Of a stretch of 64,000 nucleotides of DNA, positions 10,445-18,413 are shown in pieces. Source of the DNA: a bacterium (GTDB lineage Bacteria; 4484-113; JAFGCY01). The stretch lies in NCBI GenBank assembly GCA_020849855.1, contig JADZFO010000009.1, positions 1 through 64,000 on the forward strand, given 5' to 3'. The first letter of the stretch is position 1; every line of letters begins with the position of its first letter. The notes under the pieces are model-generated. The model was not told the origin of the DNA and searched no databases. It was given only the letters and a program-made list of their open reading frames with translations. Position numbers and translations under genes: made by a program.

Positions 10445-11932
10445 ATGCGACTGCGGGCAGTCATGACCGCCGCAGCAGGGCTGCTGCTGGCGCTGGGTTT
10501 TCGCGCGGCCGCCTTTGCGGCGGAGCCTGAGGAATCGGTGCGCGCGCACTTTGCCGCGATCCTGGCCGAGGACTATCGCGGCGCGGACGAGTATTTCTCG
10601 GCCGACTTCCTGGGCGCCTTCAAGGCGGATGTCGAGGACATCAACACCTACTACAGCACGCGGCGCGAGCAGCTCACGGCCGGCTATGAAGTGGTGGCCG
10701 TCGACCCCCTGGCCGACGCGCAGCGCGAGACCATGCGCATCACCGTGGACTTCAACGACCCGCGGGAAGAGGCCGTGCGCACGGTGACCGAACGCCTGCA
10801 CTATTACCTGATCCGCGAGAAGGTGCCGGGCGGCGCCCCGGGCCGCGACGGCGAGGGCCGGGCCTGGCGCATCGATATCTATGACGCCATCTCCTTTGAC
10901 ACCCTGGCGGATGCGCGGCGCCGGGCCTACCTTGGCACCCGCTATGCCTGGCCCGAGGACGAGGGCCGCGAGCTGCGCTCCAAGCAGGGCTTCTTCCGCA
11001 TCCAGTGGGCCCTGGGCTCCTTCGGCAACGCCAAAGGCCGCTATCCCCTGCGCCTGCTGGGCGGCGACAACCGCCGCGATGAGCTGATCAGCGAAGGCTA
11101 TTTGACCGGCTCTTACCCGACCAACGGTTTCAACAACGAGCCGATGAAGCTGCAGGACTTCGGCGAGAAGAGCTCGGGGGACTACAGCTATTACAGCCTG
11201 GACAACAACGGCGACGGCGAGCCCGACGACTACTGGCTGCTGCTGCATGGCAAGGTGCCGGAGCACTTCTACTTCAGCGGCCACGACACGATCTATATCG
11301 CCAACGCGGACATGGACGGCAGCCAGGCCGAGCTGGCGGCGCGCTTCGCCGAGTTCTGGCTGGAGCGCAGCGGCGACGAGCTGAGCCTGACCGCGGCGGT
11401 TGAGCCCGCCGGGCCGGCCAGCGCCCTGCTGCCCACGAATGACATGCTGGAGATGCTGGCGGACGCCCGCGACAGCCAGCTTGGCCCGGGCCAGGAAGAG
11501 GCCGCGCTGCGCACAGTGGCGGCGGTGGAAGGCCCCAGCGAGGCCGAGCAGGCCGCGGCAGCACTGGCCGCCGGCGGCGCGGATGACGACCCGGCGGCGG
11601 GCGGGACTGAGCTGGAGCCGGGCTATGTGCTCCCGCCGGCAGACAGCGCGGACACAGCAGGGGATGCCGGCGCAGGCGAGAGCGCGGAGCTGGTGGCGGA
11701 CACGCAGTTGCAGGTGGCGGATGAGGCGGTCACTGAGGCCGCTGAGTTAAGCGCGGACAGCGCGGCCAATGAGAGCGCGGCCGGTGACAGCACGGCCGGG
11801 CCGGATGCAGGCGCAGCAGCAGCGGCGCAGGGCGGGCCGGCGCAGGGCGGCGAGCTGAACCACTTCGACTGGCTCTTCAGCGAAGGCGACAACTCCGGCC
11901 CCTGGCGCATCTTCAGCTTCGGCTGGGACTAG
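10445..11932 (+). CDS. secreted protein with Ala/Glu/Asp-rich tail, unknown function
   Basis: A 495-residue protein with a Sec signal peptide (cleavage predicted after AFA, about residue 26). The first folded part (30-130) resembles a small alpha-beta domain in which EDYRGADEYFSADFL may be a helix. Residues 150-300 hold NGDGEPDDYWLLLHGKVPEHFYFSGHDTIYIANADMDGSQAE, with Asp-rich loops that could bind calcium. From about 330 to 465 the chain is low-complexity Ala/Glu/Asp/Gly, and the last 25 residues (LNHFDWLFSEGDNSGPWRIFSFGWD) are aromatic-rich. I recognise no family. GGAGGG sits 6 nt before the ATG. Confidence 0.8.
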   Translation: MRLRAVMTAAAGLLLALGFRAAAFAAEPEESVRAHFAAILAEDYRGADEYFSADFLGAFKADVEDINTYYSTRREQLTAGYEVVAVDPLADAQRETMRITVDFNDPREEAVRTVTERLHYYLIREKVPGGAPGRDGEGRAWRIDIYDAISFDTLADARRRAYLGTRYAWPEDEGRELRSKQGFFRIQWALGSFGNAKGRYPLRLLGGDNRRDELISEGYLTGSYPTNGFNNEPMKLQDFGEKSSGDYSYYSLDNNGDGEPDDYWLLLHGKVPEHFYFSGHDTIYIANADMDGSQAELAARFAEFWLERSGDELSLTAAVEPAGPASALLPTNDMLEMLADARDSQLGPGQEEAALRTVAAVEGPSEAEQAAAALAAGGADDDPAAGGTELEPGYVLPPADSADTAGDAGAGESAELVADTQLQVADEAVTEAAELSADSAANESAAGDSTAGPDAGAAAAAQGGPAQGGELNHFDWLFSEGDNSGPWRIFSFGWD

Positions 11933-12004
11933 GCCGCGCATTGCTGAACTGCACAGAGTGCTGCTGCGGGCCTTCCGCCAACTTGCTGCTTGCTGCCGCG
12001 CAGC

Positions 12005-14098
12005 CTACTGAGGCAGATCGAGTTTCATCAACAGGCCGTCTTCCTCGCCGGCCCCGCTGTCCTGGACAAGATAAGCCGGCGCGTCAGCAAGGCTGAACTG
12101 GCCCGCCGTCCAGGCCAGTGAGAAGGCCTGCGGGCTGAGCGTGGCCGCGCTGTAGCTTGCACTGGCACCGCCAAGCGGCGCTTCAGCCGGTGGCTGGAGA
12201 CTGACATTCGCGCTGCCGGCGAAGCCGCCCAGCAGCACGGACCCATCCGAGCTGACATCCAGGCACAGAGCCCCTGCATAATCGGGGTTGCCGATCAGGC
12301 GCAGGGACCACTGTTCCTCGCCGCCGAGGCTGTAGGCATTGAGCGCGGTGAAGTACTGCCGTGACAGACTGTCCAGCCGGCGCTCGCCGCCGGCGACGAG
12401 GATCCCGCCGTCGAAAAAGCGCGCCTCGATCTGCTGCCCCTCCATGTATGTCGGCCGGTAGCGGCTGAAGAGAGTGTCGCCCGCAGCGCTGAACACGGAC
12501 ATCTGCATGCCGGCCTGGTTGGTCCAGCCATTGGCCGCCTCTGTCAGCAGGAAGGCGCCGGCGGGCAGGGCGCAGAGGCTGGCCGGGGCATTGCCATCGC
12601 TGGCCAGGTTGGCGCGGGCCCATTCAAGCCCGCCGTTCCCGTCAAGGCGGCAGATAAAGCTGCGCTGCGTGCCGCTGGCATCGAAGTCCGCCAGTCCGGC
12701 GCACCAGACTGCGCCATCGGCGGCGAAGCAGGAAGCCAGGCGGTGGGATGCCGTCGGCGCAGGATCGAAAAGGCCAAGCGTCCACTGCGGCGTGAAGCTG
12801 CTGTCGAGGCGGGTGAGCCAGGAGAGGTCATGCGAAGAAAGCAGCATGCTGCCGTCGGCGGCGAGGTCAAAGCTGCCGATCGGCCCGGCATAGTCATCGG
12901 CAAGCATGTGGTAACCGGCGGGCTGGCCGGCGCTGTCGAGGACGGCCAGTACACCGCGTCCGCCATGATTCTCGTTCCAGTCGGCTGTATCGCTGTCGAT
13001 GTTGCCGGCCATGAGCAGGCTGCCGTCGCTGGCAAGACGCAGCTCAATGATCTTGGCGTCCCAGAGCTCGCCGCCAGGAGTGCGGTTCCAGACCAGCTGC
13101 CCCTGCGAGTCGAGCTTCATGATCGAGGAGAAGTGCATGAAGCGCAGGGCGGCGTAAACGCTGCCGTCGGGCGCGGCAGCGACATCGACAATGCTGTCGC
13201 TGAAAGTGTGGCCAATGCTGCGCGTCCAGTTTGAGGCCGCGAGCACCTGCAGGTTGAAGTCATATCTAGCGCTGCCCAGGCCGTTGCTGACGGTCAGGCT
13301 GGCCGGATAGCTGCCCTCAGCGCCGAGTGTCACCTGGGGCTGCGCTTCAGTGCTGGTGCCCGGCGTGGCGCCAGCGCCGAAGTCCCAGGCATAAAGCAGT
13401 TCCTCGCTGCCCTCAAGCTGGGCGCTGAAACGCACCAGCTTGCCGCTGGGCCCGCCCTGGGGCGCCACAAGCAGGATCTGCGGGGCTTGCAGCTCACCCT
13501 CTATCTCGCCGAAACTGAGCTGCTCCAGGGTGGCCGGCTGCAGGCCGCTGATGGCGATCACCAGCAGGCAGCTGCCGTCCGCATCAATGTAGTTCGCTAG
13601 CTGCGGCAGCTCCAGGCTGTCGGGGCTGGCGGGCGAGTACCACTCCCAGCGGTCGAGGGCCCAGTTGGCCAGGGCGAGGCTGAAGCTGCCGGATACCGGC
13701 TGCTGCGCCCACTTGAAGTAGAGTCGGGCTTCCTCGTCATAGCCGGCCAGGTTGAAGCTGTAGATACAAAAGGCAAGCTGCTCCAGCCCGGCGCCTTCAG
13801 GCCAGAGCTGCACAGCATCGCCCGTCCGGGCAGCAAAGTGTTGGGGCAGGCTGTCTTCATACTGCCGGCCATACCTGAACTGGGCTGCGTCATCAAAGGA
13901 CAACTCCCGGCGCGCCGCGCCGGGGGAAATGAGTGCCTGGCCGGCGGATGAAGCCGGGGCGGGGAGAGAAGTATCAGGGGCGGGGCGGGAAGCATCAGGG
14001 GCGGGTCCGTTGCTGTGCCCTGCGTTGGAGCATGCCGCAAGGGAAAAACACAGCAGGCAGAGCAGACCAAGGATAAAGACTCGCCTTTGCAGAGACAT
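12005..14098 (-). CDS. lipoprotein with PKD domain and beta-propeller-like repeats
   Basis: A 697-residue protein with a lipoprotein signal (lipobox LAAC, about residue 23) and a Pro/Ala/Ser linker. Residues about 205-285 form a PKD domain (RFSAQLEGSEELLYAWDFGAG, then SYPASLTVSNGLG). From about 290 onward there are repeated units of the form AAPDGSVYAALRF / LASDGSLLMAGNI / LAADGSMLLSSHD / SSDGSVLLGGFAG, a pattern expected of beta-propeller blades. It is probably an outer-surface protein for protein or polysaccharide contact. It converges with the 10445 gene. The ATG at 14098 is 5 nt from AGGAGG. Confidence 0.8.
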   Translation of the reverse strand: MSLQRRVFILGLLCLLCFSLAACSNAGHSNGPAPDASRPAPDTSLPAPASSAGQALISPGAARRELSFDDAAQFRYGRQYEDSLPQHFAARTGDAVQLWPEGAGLEQLAFCIYSFNLAGYDEEARLYFKWAQQPVSGSFSLALANWALDRWEWYSPASPDSLELPQLANYIDADGSCLLVIAISGLQPATLEQLSFGEIEGELQAPQILLVAPQGGPSGKLVRFSAQLEGSEELLYAWDFGAGATPGTSTEAQPQVTLGAEGSYPASLTVSNGLGSARYDFNLQVLAASNWTRSIGHTFSDSIVDVAAAPDGSVYAALRFMHFSSIMKLDSQGQLVWNRTPGGELWDAKIIELRLASDGSLLMAGNIDSDTADWNENHGGRGVLAVLDSAGQPAGYHMLADDYAGPIGSFDLAADGSMLLSSHDLSWLTRLDSSFTPQWTLGLFDPAPTASHRLASCFAADGAVWCAGLADFDASGTQRSFICRLDGNGGLEWARANLASDGNAPASLCALPAGAFLLTEAANGWTNQAGMQMSVFSAAGDTLFSRYRPTYMEGQQIEARFFDGGILVAGGERRLDSLSRQYFTALNAYSLGGEEQWSLRLIGNPDYAGALCLDVSSDGSVLLGGFAGSANVSLQPPAEAPLGGASASYSAATLSPQAFSLAWTAGQFSLADAPAYLVQDSGAGEEDGLLMKLDLPQ

Positions 14099-14212
14099 TG
14101 CGTCCTCCTAACCATTGCGGCCACGCCGCGTTTCAGCCGAACTCAGAAAAGATAACCCGCTGCAGAGGCAAAGTCAATTCGGGGCCGCGGCTGATCCGTT
14201 GTTCCCTGCCCC

Positions 14213-14218
14213 TACAAT
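14213..14218 (+). promoter_or_regulatory. -10 box TACAAT placing +1 at the recF start codon
   Basis: The last base of TACAAT is 7 nt from the G of the GTG start of recF, so the transcript would begin at the start codon. No ribosome site precedes recF. Confidence 0.55.
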
Positions 14219-14224
14219 CCCCGG

Positions 14225-15364
14225 GTGCGCCTTGAACGCCTGCGCCTGAAGGATTTCCGCAACCATGAGCAGACCGATGTCAGCTTCCCGCCCGGCATCA
14301 TCGTGCTCACGGGGCCGAATGGCGCGGGCAAAAGCAACCTGCTGGAGGCGATCCACTACCTGAGCTATCTGCGCTCCTTCCGCGCCGGCCAGGACCGCGA
14401 AGTGGTGCGCTTTGGCACACCCTTCGCCGCCGTGGAGGCGAAGCTGCTTGACGATGCCGGGCGGCCCTTCGAGGCGCGCCTGGTGCTGAAGGGCGGACAG
14501 CGCTATGTGCGGCTTAACGGCAGCGATGTGACGAAGTTCCAGGACTTCATCGGCCGCCTGGCCAGCCAGTTCTTTTACCCCGGCGAGCTGGCGCTGCTGA
14601 CCGGCGACCCCGGCCTGCGCCGCGAGGTGCTGGACCTGGAGCTGCTGCGGCTCAAGCCGGCCCTGGCGCCGGTCTACAAGCAGTACCACAGCGCGCTGCT
14701 GCAGCGCAACAAGACCCTCAAGCTGATCCACCCGGCCCCGGGCCAGCGGCGGCGCGACAGCGGCCTGGACAAAGCCCTGGCGGCCTTCACCCAGCAGCTT
14801 GTCAGCGCCGGGACGCAAATCATGCGCGAGCGCCGCGGCCTCGTTGGCGTGGTGGACGGGCACTTCAGCCCGCTGTATGAAAGCCTGGCGCCCCCGGGGG
14901 GCGAGAAGGTCAGCCTGCGCTATCTGAGCTCGGTCGAGCTTTCGCCTGACGACCAGGTGGCCGCGCACTATGCCCAGCGCCTGGCGGCGGCCGCGGATAA
15001 GGAAAGCACCCTGCGCTATACCACCGTGGGCCCGCACCGCGACGACCTGGGCTTCATCCTCAACGACAGCTATGACCTGCGCCGCTATGGCAGCCAGGGG
15101 CAGATGCGCTCCGCCGTGCTGGCCTTCCGCCTGGCCCTGTGCGAGCTGTCGCGCCTGCGCCTCAGCGACGACCCGATCCTGCTGCTGGACGACGCCCTGT
15201 CCGAGATGGACGACGAGCGCAAGAAGCGCCTGCTTAAGCTTTGCCGCAGCCGCAGCCAGGTCTTTATCAGCTCGGCCAGCCAGCGCGAGGTGGAGCTGAT
15301 CGCGCCGCTGGCCAGTGCCGTATACAGCGTGGAGCAGGGCCAGGTGCGGCTGGTCAAGGGCTGA
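14225..15364 (+). CDS. recF: DNA replication and repair protein RecF
   Basis: A 379-residue SMC-like ATPase of normal RecF length. It has Walker A GPNGAGKSN (30-38), a signature region GSQGQMRSAVLAFRLAL and Walker B ILLLDDALSEMD. RecF with RecO and RecR loads RecA at single-strand gaps. The start is a GTG that appears to be leaderless. In many bacteria recF lies in a dnaA-dnaN-recF-gyrB operon; here it stands alone, followed by an HD-GYP gene, so the origin cluster is broken up in this organism or lies elsewhere. Confidence 0.95.
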   Translation: MRLERLRLKDFRNHEQTDVSFPPGIIVLTGPNGAGKSNLLEAIHYLSYLRSFRAGQDREVVRFGTPFAAVEAKLLDDAGRPFEARLVLKGGQRYVRLNGSDVTKFQDFIGRLASQFFYPGELALLTGDPGLRREVLDLELLRLKPALAPVYKQYHSALLQRNKTLKLIHPAPGQRRRDSGLDKALAAFTQQLVSAGTQIMRERRGLVGVVDGHFSPLYESLAPPGGEKVSLRYLSSVELSPDDQVAAHYAQRLAAAADKESTLRYTTVGPHRDDLGFILNDSYDLRRYGSQGQMRSAVLAFRLALCELSRLRLSDDPILLLDDALSEMDDERKKRLLKLCRSRSQVFISSASQREVELIAPLASAVYSVEQGQVRLVKG

Positions 15365-15502
15365 GGCGCCGCTGCGGCTGACTTTAGCGAATTCGCTTCA
15401 ATGGGCCTGCAGTCTTTAGCCAGTGGGCAGTTAAATCTAAGTACTGCGGAGAAATAGCGGTTAAGCCGGGCCGGTTTAACCACGCCTGAACCCTGGCGCC
15501 GG

Positions 15503-15508
15503 TACAAT
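15503..15508 (+). promoter_or_regulatory. -10 box TACAAT placing +1 at the HD-GYP start codon
   Basis: TACAAT ends 7 nt before the GTG at 15515, the same geometry as at recF. No Shine-Dalgarno is present. Confidence 0.5.
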
Positions 15509-15514
15509 CTGCCC

Positions 15515-16237
15515 GTGAGTCTGAAGGAGCGGACCGTTAAGCTGAAGTCGATCTTCACCAGCCTGGTGGAGGTGTTGGAGTTATCCGACCCCTACACCAA
15601 GGGCCATAGTGAAAGAGTCGCTTCGCTCTCTGTGGCCCTGGGCCTGGAGCTGAACCTGAGCACGCGGGAGCTGCAGTTCCTGCAGGATGGCGGCATCCTG
15701 CACGACATTGGCAAGCTGGGCGTCAGCAAGGAAGTGCTGAACAAGCCCGGCACCCTGACCGCCGATGAATACGCCCAGGTCCAGCAGCATGTGATCTATG
15801 GCTACAACATCCTGCGCCCGCTGGAGATCCCGGAGCTGCTGGATATCACCCTGCACCACCATGAGCGCATCGACGGCTCCGGCTACCCGGAGGGCCGCCG
15901 CGACCTGTCCACGCTGGTGCGGGTGCTGCAGGTGGCGGATGTATGGGACGCGCTGACCAGCGACCGGCCCTACCGCAAGGGAATGAGCTTCATGATGGCG
16001 CGGCAGCTGATGAACGCCTCGGAGAATAACTTCTGCTTTGATGTGGAGATCCTCTCCACCTTCCTGAAGATGACAACCTTCATCTTCCCGGACGAGGATA
16101 TTGAAGTTTTCCGCGCGCGGCATGCCGCCTGGGAAGCCGAGCGCCTGGGCCGTCTGGAGCGCCTGGTCGATTTCGACCCGCTCAACGGCAATATGCCCTG
16201 GACCGTCAGCTTCGCCCTGAGCAGAAGGCCGGCCTGA
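15515..16237 (+). CDS. HD-GYP domain phosphohydrolase
   Basis: A 240-residue protein that is almost entirely an HD-GYP domain: first metal His about 31 (TKGHSERVA), HD pair at 63-64 (LHDIGKLGV), then HHHERIDGSGYPEG (about 107-120) and DVWDALTSDRPYRKGM. HD-GYP proteins hydrolyse cyclic di-GMP to GMP; metal ligands and the GYP triplet are intact here. No sensory or receiver domain is fused, so control must come from a partner. Cyclic di-GMP turnover fits the flagellin and flhB genes elsewhere in the window. Confidence 0.9.
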   Translation: MSLKERTVKLKSIFTSLVEVLELSDPYTKGHSERVASLSVALGLELNLSTRELQFLQDGGILHDIGKLGVSKEVLNKPGTLTADEYAQVQQHVIYGYNILRPLEIPELLDITLHHHERIDGSGYPEGRRDLSTLVRVLQVADVWDALTSDRPYRKGMSFMMARQLMNASENNFCFDVEILSTFLKMTTFIFPDEDIEVFRARHAAWEAERLGRLERLVDFDPLNGNMPWTVSFALSRRPA

Positions 16238-16242
16238 CGCGC

Positions 16243-16312
16243 AAGGCGAAAGGCACAAGGCACAAGGCATAAGGCTCAAGGCACAAGGCTCAAGGCTCAA
16301 GGCAGAAGGCAG
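16243..16312. repeat. tandem heptamer array AAGGCNN x10
   Basis: Ten consecutive 7-nt units (AAGGCAC, AAGGCAT, AAGGCTC, AAGGCAG and similar) begin 5 nt after the HD-GYP stop. The rest of the 294-nt gap to the HU gene holds nothing I recognise apart from a GGCCGGC-like stem near 16508. Confidence 0.85.
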
Positions 16313-16531
16313 AAGGGGAGCAGGGAGCAACCAGGACATCGCCCCCATAAACAGAGAAGGGGGCGGGATAGGACCGCCCCCCTCTGCATACAACCTGAAC
16401 CGTGACTACGGTGCAGGATCACTTTTTGCCCCACTCAGCACCCAGTCTGCCTGGCAGCAATTGCCGGACAGCTCCCGCCGAGGGTTTGCACTCATGTTTA
16501 TGTCCGGCCCGCGGGCCGGCTGCTCAGCAGC

Positions 16532-16867
16532 TTAGGCCACGGAGTCGCGCAGCGCCTTGCCCGGGGTGAACTTGGGCACGTTGCGGGCGGCGATCTTGAT
16601 CTTCTCGCCGGTCTTGGGGTTGACGCCGGTGCGGGCCTTGCGCTTGGCGACGGCGAAGGTGCCGAAGCCGGTCAGCTGGACACGGTTGGTACCGCTCTTC
16701 TTCTTCAGCTGGGCCTCGATGGTCTCAAAGGTAGCCTCGATGACGGCCTTGACCTTGGTCTTCTCAAGCTTGGTGACCTTCGCCACCGCGTCGATCAGTT
16801 CAATCTTGCCAAAGGGCTTCGTAGCTGTGGCAGTAGTCTTCGCCGCAGCGCCTGTCGTGGTTGCCAT
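16532..16867 (-). CDS. hup: HU-family DNA-binding protein
   Basis: A 111-residue protein: an Ala/Thr/Lys-rich N-terminal extension of about 18 residues, then a standard HU domain (KIELIDAVAKVTKLEKTKVKAVIEATFETIEAQLKK, then the VQLTGFGTFAVAKRKARTGVNPKTGEKIKIAARNVPKFTPGKALRDSV arm and core). The GRNPxTG arm is replaced by GVNPKTG, which keeps the intercalating Pro. HU bends and compacts DNA. The start has GAGGAGG 6 nt upstream and a near-consensus sigma-70 promoter. Confidence 0.95.
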   Translation of the reverse strand: MATTTGAAAKTTATATKPFGKIELIDAVAKVTKLEKTKVKAVIEATFETIEAQLKKKSGTNRVQLTGFGTFAVAKRKARTGVNPKTGEKIKIAARNVPKFTPGKALRDSVA

Positions 16868-16897
16868 ATCATCCTCCTCGGGATATTGGTGCGCCGT

Positions 16898-16926
16898 TAT
16901 ATAGCTTGTTCCAGAGGCCTTGTCAA
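16898..16926 (-). promoter_or_regulatory. sigma-70 promoter of the HU gene
   Basis: On the minus strand TTGACA (16926-16921), a 17-nt spacer and TATATA (16903-16898). The start codon lies 31 nt beyond the -10 box. Confidence 0.75.
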
Positions 16927-17037
16927 GGAAAAGAACCGCTTAAATTCTGTGCATAGCCAGACTTGACACCCGGGGCCGCGCATGGCAGCTAGTCTCAGGA
17001 ATATCCGCCTTTCCGGATATAGGCAATTATCCGCAAG

Positions 17038-18330
17038 TTATCCACAGGTCTGGGCGGGGCCGGCCGCGGCGGCAAGCTGCACGCTGGCGGCGGCCGGGCG
17101 GCGCAGCCTGCGGCCTGTATAGATCAGCATCCCGAGGGCCGCCAGGCCAAGCAGGGGCATGCCGGCGGTCTCGTCGGGGCGCAGGCCGTCATCAAGCGGC
17201 AGCAGCAGGCACAGCGCGATCCAGCAGCCCTGGGTGCCGGCCAGCAGCGCGAAGTGGTGCGCCTGGCTGAGCCTGCCGCTGAGCCGGCGGGCCAGATGAA
17301 GCGCGGCGCCAAGGCCAAGCAGCACCAGCAGCAGGGTGGTGTAGTCGGGGATCTTCAGCACGTCCTTGCACAGGGCCGGCAGGATGAAGAGCAGCAGGGC
17401 GGTGGCCAGGCCGGCCAGCCAGCCCAGGGCGCGCGGCGAGGGCCGCACCGGCTCGTCCACGCTGCGCACAAAACGCAGGGTGTTGCCGCGCGCCTGCAGG
17501 CGGAACTGGCCGGCGAGGCCTGTGTCCCCCACAGCGGCCGGGCCGCTGGTTTCGGCAGCCGCATCCTCCTCCGCCGGGCCGGCGGAAGCGGTGGCGGCAA
17601 AGGCGGCTTTCAGTTCACTGCGCCGGGCGCGCCAGACCGCCAGCCAGGGCAGGCCCAGCACGCCGGCCAGGCAGAAGAGCAGCTCAAAGAGGCCGGGATG
17701 GTAGTTCTGCTGCGGATCGCCGATGTTGGCGCTGATGCCAAAGAAGCCCAGCAGCGCCGCAGCGCTGGTCAGCAGGCCAAGGCGCAGCATGCCCTTGCGG
17801 CTGAGCGCCGGGGCCGTGCGCTGGCCCGGGAGGGCGATCTCAGTCACCAGCAGAGGCAGCAGGAAGCCCTGCGTGGCATATAGAGCGATGGTCACAAAGC
17901 CCCAGATCCAGTTGATCCCGAGGGCGCGGCCATAGCCGCTGAGGGTGCCCAGCTCGCCGCCCTCGCCAATGAAGAGGTTGCGCGTGACGAGGCCTTCATA
18001 CAGCAGGCCCAGCGCGATGCCCAGCAGCAGGCGGCCCCAGGAGTCGAGGCGGCGGCGGACGGCGATCTCGCGCAGCAGCACAGCTCCTGCGCCCAGCGAG
18101 GCATGCAGGCCCAGCCAGACGATGGGGCTGAAGTACTCCGCCGGGCTGAGGGCGGTGGTCAGCAGGCGCACCATGGCCGGGGCGAGGAAGAAGAGCAGCA
18201 GGGCGGCGTGCCAGGGCTGCGGGCCCCGCGGCCGGACCCTGGCGGCTGGGGCCGCGGCTGCTTCCTGCGCCGGAAGCACATCCGGCGCGCTCAGGTCGTC
18301 AGGCTTCACTTCGTCGGCAATCTTGTCCAC
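17038..18330 (-). CDS. polytopic membrane protein, unknown function
   Basis: A 430-residue integral membrane protein with about ten hydrophobic segments in two blocks (about residues 40-240 and 305-410). The two blocks are separated by a soluble loop of about 70 residues rich in Ala and Glu. The N-terminal 40 residues are polar and acidic. I recognise no transporter signature. The start is GTG (18330), 83 nt from the divergent PKD lipoprotein gene. Confidence 0.75.
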   Translation of the reverse strand: MDKIADEVKPDDLSAPDVLPAQEAAAAPAARVRPRGPQPWHAALLLFFLAPAMVRLLTTALSPAEYFSPIVWLGLHASLGAGAVLLREIAVRRRLDSWGRLLLGIALGLLYEGLVTRNLFIGEGGELGTLSGYGRALGINWIWGFVTIALYATQGFLLPLLVTEIALPGQRTAPALSRKGMLRLGLLTSAAALLGFFGISANIGDPQQNYHPGLFELLFCLAGVLGLPWLAVWRARRSELKAAFAATASAGPAEEDAAAETSGPAAVGDTGLAGQFRLQARGNTLRFVRSVDEPVRPSPRALGWLAGLATALLLFILPALCKDVLKIPDYTTLLLVLLGLGAALHLARRLSGRLSQAHHFALLAGTQGCWIALCLLLPLDDGLRPDETAGMPLLGLAALGMLIYTGRRLRRPAAASVQLAAAAGPAQTCG

Positions 18331-18382
18331 CGCCGTTTGACGTCAGAGCCTGCGGCAAGTTCCGCGGCCGGGGCAGATACCG

Positions 18383-18388
18383 TACAAT
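18383..18388 (+). promoter_or_regulatory. -10 box TACAAT of the giant PKD lipoprotein gene
   Basis: TACAAT lies 25 nt before the ATG at 18414; a GGAGG ribosome site lies between. No clear -35 box is seen. Confidence 0.5.
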
Positions 18389-18413
18389 CTGCCTACTAGC
18401 TGTGGAGGCGGAA